Below, in pieces: positions 37,541-45,697 of a DNA stretch of 64,000 nucleotides. The notes beneath the pieces were generated by a model, which ran no database searches, was not told the DNA's origin, and saw only the letters and a list, made by a program, of their open reading frames with translations. Positions within the stretch are counted from its first letter, which is position 1. Each line of letters opens with the position of its first letter. Source of the stretch: Blastocatellia bacterium (GTDB lineage: Bacteria > Acidobacteriota > Blastocatellia > UBA7656 > JADIYM01); NCBI GenBank assembly GCA_016705245.1, contig JADIYM010000011.1:62001-126000 (forward strand), written 5' to 3'. Both the position numbers and the translations under genes were made by a program.

Positions 37541-40500
37541 ATGAGCCTCACCGAGTCACAACTGCGCGCGGCGACGACGCTCGATCGTCCGGTTGCGGTC
37601 ACCGCCGGCCCGGGATCGGGGAAAACGCGAGTGCTCGTCGCGCGATACCTCGGGATACTCGAATCCGGTAACGGCGACATCGAGAATATCGTCGCGATAA
37701 CGTTCACGAAGAAGGCTGCTTCCGAAATGCGCGATCGTGTGCGCAAGGAGCTCGAGAAGCGAGCAGCTGCAGCCGAAGACTCTAAATCTCGCACCATGTG
37801 GCGCGATCGTCGGCGCAAGCTCGATGCGGCGATCATCACGACGATCCACGGCTTCTGTTCCAGGTTGCTGCGCGAACATCCCGTTGAAGCCGGGATCGAC
37901 CCGCAGTTCACGACCCTCGACACCTACGAAGAATCAGTGCTCGTCGACGCGGCGGCGCACGCCGCGGTGACCGGCGCCATCGATGACGGTTCCGCAGCCG
38001 TCGCCGAACTCGTCGCGTCCTACAGTCGCCCCGGACTCGTGCGCGCTATCGAAGGCGTACAGAAGTCCATCCGGTCGCTCGGACTGCCGCTCGACGAGCT
38101 GATCGCGACTTCTGAGCGAAACCTGGGGACGGTCGACGAATGGAATGCGTGTGTCGCGCGAGTCGACGAAACGGTCTTGGAAGCGCTGGCGACACTGGCG
38201 ACGCTTCCCGAAAAACCCAAGGCGTCACTCAACTCGAAGGTCAATGCGGCCAAACAGTTACAGGCCTTCGCCACAGCGTGGGCGAGGTTGCTCAAGCATC
38301 TCGAACAGGTTGGGTCGGGCGAGGCGGACAGTGAGTTCTTCGAGCTTCTTCGACGACTCCGACCGGTGTTGCCGAAGCGCTCCATCACGACACGCCTGAA
38401 GCCATACGCCGAGGATCTGCACGACCTCGTCGGGAAGACGGGGCTCGACGGGGCGTTGGGCGGCGCCGCGCTCGACCTCGTTGCGAGAGTCTACCTTCCG
38501 GCGATCTCCGAGCTCGTCCGAATGATGGGAGACCTCTATGCGCTCGAGAAGCGCAACCGATCAGCACTCGACTACGAGGACCTGCAGCTCGGCGCGCTTC
38601 GGCTGTTGACGGAGCATCCTGAAGTAGCGAGGCGGGCACGCGCTCGGTACAGGTACTTCCTCGTCGACGAATACCAGGATACGAACGGGCTGCAGCGGGA
38701 CATCGTCAAGGCCTTCGTCGAAGGCGACCGGCCTGCGAACCTGTTCATCGTTGGTGATCCGAAGCAGTCGATCTACGGCTTTCGCGGCGCCGAGGTCGCG
38801 GTGTTCGCCGAGACGTCGCGCGAGATCGTCGGGGGTGGCGGAGACAGCATTGCGCTCGAGACGAACTTTCGCAGCGACGGTCGCATCGTCCGCTTCGTGC
38901 GCGATCTGTTCGACGAGATCATGCGCGCGCCTGCCAGCGTGCCCGAGGACGAGCTCGAGTCGCTCGGCTACGTCATCCACGAGGCTGGTGTGGCGAACCA
39001 CGTGCCGGGGGACGACGATCCGGTCGTCGAATTCGTGTTTGCGGGCGACTTCAAATCGGGCGATGACACTGCTGTCGAGGACGAGCTCGTCGATGACGTC
39101 CTGGACGACGAATCGGACGAGGAAGACGTCGGACGAGACCTCGAGGCTCGGCTGCTTGCCGAGCGGATTCGCGAGCTCGTCGAGTCGGGCGAGCCCATCA
39201 TTCGCGTGAAGTCGCCGGGCGCGGAAGACGATGCTCGGCGGGCATGCGGCTACGGCGACGTCGCGCTCCTGCTGCGAACCCGCTCGCACGTCAAGGTGTA
39301 CGAACGGGCGCTGCGACTGGCAAGAGTTCCCTTCTACGTCATCGCCGGAAAGGGTTTCTACGATCGCCCGGAGACACGCGATCTGCTCGAGTTGCTCCGG
39401 TTTCTCGACAACACGACGGACGACATCGCGCTCGCGGCGGCGCTCCGATCGCCGCTGTTCGGCGTCTCGGACGAAACGTTGCTCGGCCTGCGGTCCGACC
39501 GCCTCGCCGTCATGCAATCGACCGGTAGGAAACCGCGCTCGATCGAGGACGGTCCGCTGTGGATGGCCGTCGTCGAACATCGTCGTTTCGGTCTGGTGTC
39601 TGACGACCAGAGCGCCGTGCTCGACAGAGCGGTCGAAGTGCTCGGATCGCTTCGCGGACTTCGAAACCAGGTGTCGATCTCCGGACTCCTGCGCGAGACC
39701 ATCCGACGCACGCAGTTCGACGCCGTCCTCGCAGCGGCCGATGATGGCGCGCAGCGACTGTCGAACGTCGACAAGCTCGTCTCGGTCGCTCGATCGTTCG
39801 AACGTGGCCGCGGGCGGTTGCTCGGCGATTTCACGGAGTACGTAAGAGAATTCAATCGCCTCGAGAGCGACGAAGCCGAGGCCAGCGTCCGCGCCGATGC
39901 CGAAGCCGTTGCGGTGATGACGGTCCACAAGTCCAAGGGCCTCGAGTTCCCCGTCGTCGCGATCGCTGACCTTCAGGGGATCTTCCGCAATGGCGGCGGC
40001 GACGTGCTCGTGGACCGCGAAGGTGGGCTCGGCTTCCAGGTACCCGACGGAACGGCGCGTCGCCTTCCGACTCGACTTCACCGTCGGCTTGCCGACCGCA
40101 CCCGCAATCGCGAGAGATTCGAGGCGATGCGCACTCTCTTCGTTGCGGCCACTCGCGCCGAGGACCGGTTGATCCTCTCCGCGGCGTCGAAGGACGTGAC
40201 GCTCGATGAAGCCGGGGCACCCGTGATCGATCTGAAACGGGACGCGCTCGGCGAGCGCAGTTGGCTTTCGTGGCTTCTCAGGGCGATTGCTGAATCGGGC
40301 GGACGATTCGACCTCGAGAATGACCAAATCCGGTTCGGCGACTCGAGGATTCGGTTGATTCGACGGCGAATTGTCGCCGGCGTGGCTCGTGCTGCTGATG
40401 AGACGGCCGATTCCGGCTGCGAGGATGCCCCTGACGCGACTGGAGGGCATCCGGTAGACGTGGGTGCCGTCACCGACCGGGTAGAGCGACTCCTGCGACA

Positions 40501-41431
40501 TCTGGAGCCCGCGCCGGTTCCGGCGTCGACGCGATTTGCCGTCACGTCCCTGCTCGGGTTCGAAACGTGTCCGCGAAGGTTCCTTCTGGGCCGGCTGCTT
40601 CGAGTTCCGGATCTGGCGGCCTTCGAGCGCCTTCGCGATGTTTCGGAGCGCCCCGAACCGGGCTCGCACATCGAGGCATCGCTGCGCGGACTCGTCGCGC
40701 ACCGATTCTGCGAGACGCTTCTCCTCGGAGAACACATCGACGACCGGTTGCAGCAGGCCGTTGCGGATGTTCGACGGGACCGCGGCGAAGCCTACGCCGA
40801 CATGTTCGCCAGGTACGGCGACGCCGAGATTGCGGCCGACGTCCGTCGGCTCGCCGAACACTATTCGAGGAGTGGGCTTCGGCAGCGCATCGACGGGATG
40901 CTACGCGTGAAGCCGGACGAGCTGACGGTTGCGGCCGGGACGACGGCCGGATCCGGGTTCGTTGTCAGCGAGATGGGATTCTCGCTGAGATTCCCCGACG
41001 GCTCCATCGTGGGAGCCGTCGACAAGTTGCTGCTCGAGCCCGACGGCGCCGGAGGATGGCGCGCCGAGGTAATCGACTTCAAGACGAATCGACTGGCTGC
41101 GGGAGCCGAGCGTGTCGGAGCGCTTGCGCGACTCGAGCTTGCCTACCGACTCCAGATGCAGGCGTATGCACTCGCCGTGTGGCGGCTCGTTCCGAACGTG
41201 ACGACGGTGTCTGCGAAACTCGTCACGCTCTCAGGGGGACCCGACGTCGAGATTGCGCTTGACGCTGCGTACGTCGAAGCCCAGGCTGCCGAGTCCGCGG
41301 TGCGGGACGTGCTCGGTCGAATTCGAAGAGCCGGCGCCGAGCCTGCGAACTTCCCGCCGATACCAGGCCCGCACTGCCGATCCTGTGTACACGTGGCGGT
41401 TTGTCCGGAGGGCTCGATCGCGATCGGGTAG
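37541..41431 (+). CDS. addA: AddA-like UvrD/RecB helicase-nuclease
   Basis: 1296 residues, close to the usual AddA length of about 1200. It unwinds and degrades broken DNA ends with AddB and prepares them for RecA loading. Walker A is AGPGSGKT (22-29). Superfamily 1 motifs follow: ITFTKKAASEMRDR, TIHGFCSRLLREH, DEYQDTN, GDPKQSIYGFRGA, ALETNFRSDGRIV, VMTVHKSKGLEFPVVAIADL and LFVAATRAEDRLIL. The C-terminal nuclease has VIDFKTNRLA. Cysteines in FETCPRRFLLG and CRSCVHVAVC look like an Fe-S set. ATG 37541 is chosen because the helicase fold begins immediately after it; the upstream extension overlaps the repeat-bearing spacer. Confidence 0.92.
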   Translation: MSLTESQLRAATTLDRPVAVTAGPGSGKTRVLVARYLGILESGNGDIENIVAITFTKKAASEMRDRVRKELEKRAAAAEDSKSRTMWRDRRRKLDAAIITTIHGFCSRLLREHPVEAGIDPQFTTLDTYEESVLVDAAAHAAVTGAIDDGSAAVAELVASYSRPGLVRAIEGVQKSIRSLGLPLDELIATSERNLGTVDEWNACVARVDETVLEALATLATLPEKPKASLNSKVNAAKQLQAFATAWARLLKHLEQVGSGEADSEFFELLRRLRPVLPKRSITTRLKPYAEDLHDLVGKTGLDGALGGAALDLVARVYLPAISELVRMMGDLYALEKRNRSALDYEDLQLGALRLLTEHPEVARRARARYRYFLVDEYQDTNGLQRDIVKAFVEGDRPANLFIVGDPKQSIYGFRGAEVAVFAETSREIVGGGGDSIALETNFRSDGRIVRFVRDLFDEIMRAPASVPEDELESLGYVIHEAGVANHVPGDDDPVVEFVFAGDFKSGDDTAVEDELVDDVLDDESDEEDVGRDLEARLLAERIRELVESGEPIIRVKSPGAEDDARRACGYGDVALLLRTRSHVKVYERALRLARVPFYVIAGKGFYDRPETRDLLELLRFLDNTTDDIALAAALRSPLFGVSDETLLGLRSDRLAVMQSTGRKPRSIEDGPLWMAVVEHRRFGLVSDDQSAVLDRAVEVLGSLRGLRNQVSISGLLRETIRRTQFDAVLAAADDGAQRLSNVDKLVSVARSFERGRGRLLGDFTEYVREFNRLESDEAEASVRADAEAVAVMTVHKSKGLEFPVVAIADLQGIFRNGGGDVLVDREGGLGFQVPDGTARRLPTRLHRRLADRTRNRERFEAMRTLFVAATRAEDRLILSAASKDVTLDEAGAPVIDLKRDALGERSWLSWLLRAIAESGGRFDLENDQIRFGDSRIRLIRRRIVAGVARAADETADSGCEDAPDATGGHPVDVGAVTDRVERLLRHLEPAPVPASTRFAVTSLLGFETCPRRFLLGRLLRVPDLAAFERLRDVSERPEPGSHIEASLRGLVAHRFCETLLLGEHIDDRLQQAVADVRRDRGEAYADMFARYGDAEIAADVRRLAEHYSRSGLRQRIDGMLRVKPDELTVAAGTTAGSGFVVSEMGFSLRFPDGSIVGAVDKLLLEPDGAGGWRAEVIDFKTNRLAAGAERVGALARLELAYRLQMQAYALAVWRLVPNVTTVSAKLVTLSGGPDVEIALDAAYVEAQAAESAVRDVLGRIRRAGAEPANFPPIPGPHCRSCVHVAVCPEGSIAIG

Positions 41432-41592
41432 GTATTTCACCATTTCAAACGGTGGAATACGTTTCACGTTGGGTCACCCTGGTTCGATCGGGCTATGTTC
41501 ATGCCTTGCCGCATGTTGCGTGAAATCGGAGGTTTCCGGCTACTGCCGTGGAACGTTGTCGTCCCGCATGACATTGGAACGGAGAGGGCTGC

Positions 41593-41615
41593 GCGACTGA
41601 CACGGTGTCAGTCGC
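41593..41615. repeat. 23-bp palindrome, partition-site or operator candidate
   Basis: GCGACTGACAC-G-GTGTCAGTCGC, perfectly palindromic around one base. Its inner 21 bp recur at 42399-42419. Confidence 0.55.
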
Positions 41616-42383
41616 ATGCTTCTCGCTAATCTTGCCTGAAATCAAACCACGTCCGACCCAGAACCCCGAGCGCAGCGAGGGGTTCGGTCGGACTGGTTCG
41701 ATTTCACGCGTTGTCGCAGCTCGCGCCGATTGGTGGTGGAGCCGGGGCGCAAGGCGCGGGTCGGCGGTACAGGCCAGCTGGGCGGGAGATTCAGTCGGCC
41801 TCGCCGCTCTGACCTTTCCCATATCAAATCGGCTGGACACGGGCATCGTGTCGCGTCCATGAAGACTGCCCATTGCGGTCCCCGTCGCCGATCCGCCCGC
41901 ACCCGCAACCACCGACGTGAGCGCTCACCGGCCGTGCTCACTGCGTTCGCGGTTCGGGTCGGCCTGCGGATACGGGCGGATCGGGCGCGTCCCAGAACCG
42001 CGAGTCGCAGTGAGCGCGACCCTACATCTGCCCAGTGGTCCACCGCTCCCGATCTTTGTGTCACACATTATGGGTAAAGGTCAGCGCTGCGCTCGGGGTT
42101 CTGGGTCGGACGTGGTTCGCAAGCGTCGTCGCAGCTCGCGCCGATTGGGATGGAGCCCGGGGCGGGTCGGCGGTCGGCGGTACAGACCGAGATGTGGGGA
42201 GATTACAGTCGGCCCCTCGCTGCGCTCGGGGTTCTGGGTCGGACGTGGTTTGATTTCACGTGTCGTGGCTACGCGCACCGATTGGCCCAGAACCCGGAGC
42301 GCAGCGACGGGCCGACGCCAAAACTCGAGATCTGTGGATATCACAGCGCAAAGTGCGAGGTTCACGCACACCCCCAGCCCGAT

Positions 42384-42400
42384 TTTTCCGCACAGGTACG
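42384..42400 (-). repeat. iteron-like site upstream of parA
   Basis: Minus-strand CGTACCTGTGCGGAAAA fits the 17-bp iteron consensus of the origin region 3 kb away. It abuts the palindrome at 42399-42419. Confidence 0.55.
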
Positions 42401-42419
42401 ACTGACACGGTGTCAGTCG
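42399..42419. repeat. second TGACACGGTGTCA palindrome
   Basis: CGACTGACAC-G-GTGTCAGTCG, identical to the inner 21 bp of the copy at 41593-41615. Confidence 0.55.
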
Positions 42420-42502
42420 CAGCAACGCAGGCCGACATTTCGCTTTTCAACCGGAATTCGCCGATTCCCTCCCCGGTGGGCGCCTCGCCCAGGAACAAAA
42501 CT

Positions 42503-42519
42503 CGTACCTCCAAAGAAAA
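42503..42519 (+). repeat. iteron-like site before the parA promoter
   Basis: CGTACCTCCAAAGAAAA fits the iteron pattern, with A in place of the usual G at position 12, as in the weaker origin copy at 45580. Confidence 0.4.
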
Positions 42520-42528
42520 TCACCGCGA

Positions 42529-42557
42529 TTGACAGCGTGTCAGTCACACTGCAATCT
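42529..42557 (+). promoter_or_regulatory. candidate parA promoter with palindromic operator
   Basis: -35 TTGACA (42529-42534), 17-bp spacer, weak -10 CAATCT (42552-42557). TGACA-GCG-TGTCA (42530-42542) overlaps the -35 and resembles the two palindromes upstream, suggesting autoregulation by a partition protein. Confidence 0.4.
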
Positions 42558-42584
42558 CTTGCACGTGCTTGATCTTCTCCTTCC

Positions 42585-43544
42585 GTGCGTGTACAACCGT
42601 CGGCAGTGGCAACCCGAATCCTTGCACTCAACGCACAGAAAGGTGGCGTCGGAAAGACGACGGCGGCGGTGAATCTCGCTTCCGCGCTGGACCAGGCCGG
42701 CAAGCGCGTCCTTCTCGTCGATTTCGACCCGCAAGCCGACGCGACGATGACGGTTGGCATCAAGCCTCACGAGGAAGACGGTCCTACGAGTTTCGACTAC
42801 GTCCTCGGACAATGCCGACTCTCGGATGCCGTCCGATCCACGGATTTCGGTCGACTCGAGGTTTTGCCCGTTTATGACGCCGCGATCGACCGACTCGGCG
42901 TGCCGAAGCTCGCGGGTCCCGACTCGCGCCGTGCACGCGCCCGAGCACTCGCGGACGGCTTTCATTCGCGGTTTGCTGCCGAGCTCGCTCGAAAGTACCC
43001 GGACGAGCCTGAATTGACGCTTGCGAGGCTCGTTTCCGGTCTTGGCGAAGGCCGCAAGCGAGGCGCCGTTGCAGTCTCGGACGAGTGGTCCCAGTACGAC
43101 TACGCGGTTGTGGACCTTCCTCCCCAGCAAGTGCTCCCGGTTGCGATGGTCCTTGCATCCGCCGATGCCGTGATCATCCCGACAAAAGTCGAGGCCTACG
43201 CGATGCGCGGATTCGCCCGAATGCTCGACACGATTTCCGATGTCCGCGAGGTCTTCAATCCGTCCCTCCGGCTTGTTGGCGTGCTTGCGACGTTTGCGCA
43301 GATGCGAACCCAGACGACGACAATCTACCTCGAGGCCATGCGGGACGTGACCGAGCGACTCGGAACGCCGCTCTTCGAAACGATCATTCCGTACCGAGTT
43401 CAGGCTATAGCCGCGAGCGGACTGGGGCTCCCGCTCCATTACTACTCCGAAACCAAAACACTTGCCGCGATGTACGACAAACTCGCGGTCGAGGTGATGC
43501 GGGCGTTCGGCGACAAGCCGACGTCACGACCGACGACCAGGTGA
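42585..43544 (+). CDS. parA: ParA-family partition ATPase
   Basis: 319-residue ATPase that positions replicons by dynamic binding to nucleoid DNA. The deviant Walker A KGGVGKTT spans residues 19-26, LLVDFDPQADAT is the A' motif, and YDYAVVDLPPQ is Walker B. It lacks an N-terminal helix-turn-helix, and an extra charged segment (about 100-155) lies between strands. Start GTG 42585 has no clear RBS; GTG 42606 just before the first beta strand is equally possible. parB follows after 34 bp. With the downstream initiator it forms a plasmid-style maintenance cassette. Confidence 0.9.
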   Translation: MRVQPSAVATRILALNAQKGGVGKTTAAVNLASALDQAGKRVLLVDFDPQADATMTVGIKPHEEDGPTSFDYVLGQCRLSDAVRSTDFGRLEVLPVYDAAIDRLGVPKLAGPDSRRARARALADGFHSRFAAELARKYPDEPELTLARLVSGLGEGRKRGAVAVSDEWSQYDYAVVDLPPQQVLPVAMVLASADAVIIPTKVEAYAMRGFARMLDTISDVREVFNPSLRLVGVLATFAQMRTQTTTIYLEAMRDVTERLGTPLFETIIPYRVQAIAASGLGLPLHYYSETKTLAAMYDKLAVEVMRAFGDKPTSRPTTR

Positions 43545-43578
43545 GTCGCCGCGACTACGGCCGCACGGTGAGGACTCC

Positions 43579-44802
43579 ATGGCGAACAAGAAGCTCAAAG
43601 ACGCTCTGCTTCAGAACTCGAAGGCCGCGGTAACCTCGGGACGAAGTGCGACCGCCGGCGTCTCGGACCAGACGGGATTCGTCTGGCTCCCACTAGCTGA
43701 AATCCAGCCGGATCCCGAGCAACCGCGCACCCATATAGACGAAGCCGCGCTTCGACAACTCGCGGAGAGCATCCGGGCGCTCGGACAGATCGAGCCGATT
43801 CTCGTGCAACCGCTCAGGGCCGAAGACGTAGCGCCAGGGGCGCCCCATCGCTATCGTTGCATGTCCGGCCATCGGCGACTACGGGCCCTCGAAGAACTCG
43901 GCATCGATGAAGTGAAGGCCGTCATCGTTCGGGATTCGTTTGGTCCCGGCGAGCGCCTGATGCACGAAATTGCTTCGAATGAAGCGCGTCAGGACCACAC
44001 GGACTTTGACCGGGCGATCTTTCTGACGACGGTATTCGCCGAGAAACTCGCATTTGGCGTCGAGGACGCCGCCGATCGTGTCAAATACGCCGTAAATCGT
44101 GCATTCAACGAGCAGGACCGTGCCGGCAAATTGTCGGATGAGTCGCAGGCCGTCGTCACGGCGTGCGAAGAGGCGTTATCGGCACTCGGAGAGCGGCGGA
44201 ATCTCCGCTGGTTCCATCGTTGGGGATTACCCGTAATGGCGCTCGACGGGGCTTCGCGGGATGCCGCGCTTCGAGGACTGGATGCACGCAGAACGCTGAC
44301 CATCGCCCAACTCGCGGCCAAGCGAAACTCGAACACGAATCCTGCACTCAGAGAGGAAGTCATCTCCCGGGTGGGCACCATCGCCCTGAGCGAAAGCGTG
44401 CCGAACCGGTTCCTCTCTATGGCGGTGAAGGACCTGAACGCCTTGCTCGGACTCGATCCGCCGGACATTGAGGCAGTCGACGCGGTCCTCGCGCGGCTAC
44501 ATCGTTCGGACGATCTGATTGAAGACCTCGAGCCGTCAACGCCGAAGCGTCGAGCGTCCGTGCGACGCACGACGGCTCCATTGCCAGTCGCTGAAGCGAC
44601 CGTGAGCGCCCTTGACCTCACAGAGCGTGCCAGGAAGTTGTCATCGAGATGGACGCTCGGTCCGGAAGCGGGAGATGGGGGTCTCGAGGGTCTGATCGAG
44701 AGGCTTCCGAATTCGGAACGACACCGTGCGGATCGATTTCTGGACCGACTCGAACGCGCTGATGCGGAACTCGTCAAGTTGCTGAAAGCACTACTGCGTT
44801 AG
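43579..44802 (+). CDS. parB: ParB/RepB-family partition protein
   Basis: 407-residue CTPase-fold DNA-binding partner of ParA. The N-terminal ParB domain has LAEIQPDPEQPRTHIDEAAL, the box II-like SGHRRLRALEELG and the conserved HEIASNEARQDHTDFDRA. A helix-turn-helix region follows (about 190-235), then a long helical C-terminus (SDDLIEDLEPSTPKRR onward) for dimerisation. The organisation resembles plasmid rather than chromosomal ParB because no canonical GTTTCACGTGAAAC parS is nearby; the TGACACGGTGTCA palindromes are candidate sites. The ATG is 34 bp after parA. The origin region begins right after its stop. Confidence 0.88.
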   Translation: MANKKLKDALLQNSKAAVTSGRSATAGVSDQTGFVWLPLAEIQPDPEQPRTHIDEAALRQLAESIRALGQIEPILVQPLRAEDVAPGAPHRYRCMSGHRRLRALEELGIDEVKAVIVRDSFGPGERLMHEIASNEARQDHTDFDRAIFLTTVFAEKLAFGVEDAADRVKYAVNRAFNEQDRAGKLSDESQAVVTACEEALSALGERRNLRWFHRWGLPVMALDGASRDAALRGLDARRTLTIAQLAAKRNSNTNPALREEVISRVGTIALSESVPNRFLSMAVKDLNALLGLDPPDIEAVDAVLARLHRSDDLIEDLEPSTPKRRASVRRTTAPLPVAEATVSALDLTERARKLSSRWTLGPEAGDGGLEGLIERLPNSERHRADRFLDRLERADAELVKLLKALLR

Positions 44803-44933
44803 GGCGCCCGACTCGACGTCACGGATTTTCCCGGAGTTTCACCGGTCGATGAGTTCGGCACGGCATCCCTGGTGCTTCCGGCTCGCGCCGCCTGCCACAA
44901 TCTATCGGTCGAACTCGTGGGTGCGACGTGCGG

Positions 44934-45617
44934 ATTTCCGTCGGAGTACGACTTGCGTCGTGAACGCCATCGACTCTGTTTGGTGGTCATGTCATGTGGT
45001 TCCAACCAATCATGACAAACAAGAAGGGAAGTCGCACATGCGCCGAAAGTCCAAATCGCCGTGCCGGCAGGGAAAGCCTCGTACTCATACCGAAACACGT
45101 ACCATTGGCGAAACGGCTTCTCTATCAATGAGATAGGGAAGGGCACCACAATCAATCGGGACGACATGCGAGAAAAACTCGCTACCATTGTATTTGTACA
45201 TACCAGTGCCTGAACTATTAGCTGAGTAGATATGATCTCGAACACGTACCTACACGGAAACATGCTATTAGAGAACAACTTACAAGGCAGACCGGGCATG
45301 CTACATGAACTCCTGTCTGTCGACTAGCGACGGTTGAAAGTCGTACTTCAGCGGAAAACAGGTCCGATTCCTGGCATTTCGAGGCCGAATCGCACCTTTG
45401 GCGAATTCTCGCAGGATAGCCGGCGGTTCACTCGTACTCTTGCGGAAAGAACTCGCACACTGGCCGAAAACAGGAGTACTTTGGCGATCTTTCTCATGTA
45501 CCTCCACGGAAATTGCCGTTTAGGTACGATCTCGCTCGACTCCGCCGGCTCGGCCGAAAGCGTCATCCGGAAACAAAGTCGCACCAATGAAGAAAGAAGT
45601 TGCACCTTTGCGGAAAT
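44934..45617. other. iteron-type replication origin (oriV candidate)
   Basis: The non-coding stretch 44803-45697 between parB and rep. At least 12 copies of a 17-bp motif, consensus YGTACYNTNGCGGAAAN, lie in plus orientation, starting at 45033, 45080, 45098, 45245, 45342, 45391, 45433, 45454, 45475, 45497, 45580 and 45601, plus one inverted copy at 44934-44950. Many starts differ by about 21 bp or multiples (42, 21, 21, 22, 83, 21), placing them on one face of the helix. The segment 45120-45300 is AT-richer and could be the melting site. This is the classic layout of an iteron-controlled plasmid origin next to its initiator gene. Confidence 0.8.
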
Positions 45618-45697
45618 CTGTTGCGCGACCCAAGAAGCCGGGGATACTGGGAAACACGGGTTTTCCGCCGGAATCCGGCGTTTCGGAGGGTGTTCGG

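Larger units (their letters stand above)
41432..42584. other. 1.15-kb intergenic region: repeats, palindromes and iteron-like sites
   Basis: No credible gene; small ORFs here encode repeat-derived peptides such as PTQNPERSEG. Family B units (core CCCAGAACCCGGAGCGCAGC or its complement) occur near 41643-41690, 42078-42117, 42212-42252 and 42288-42325. Two TGACACGGTGTCA palindromes and one TGACAGCGTGTCA lie within, plus two iteron-like 17-mers (42384-42400 and 42503-42519) and a near DnaA-box TGTGGATAT (42333-42341). It probably holds control and partition sites for parAB. Confidence 0.6.

Noticed and set aside
38561..40861. 766-residue ORF antisense to addA
   Set aside because: High-GC shadow of a well-supported helicase-nuclease gene; no recognisable domain.
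41455..41475. parS-like GTTTCACGT near 41461 and TTTCACGTG near 42247
   Set aside because: Only half of the canonical GTTTCACGTGAAAC is present at each place; the palindrome is not completed.
41605..42572. Several ORFs of 80-160 residues between addA and parA
   Set aside because: They translate family B repeats (PTQNPERSEG-type peptides) and have no RBS or domain.
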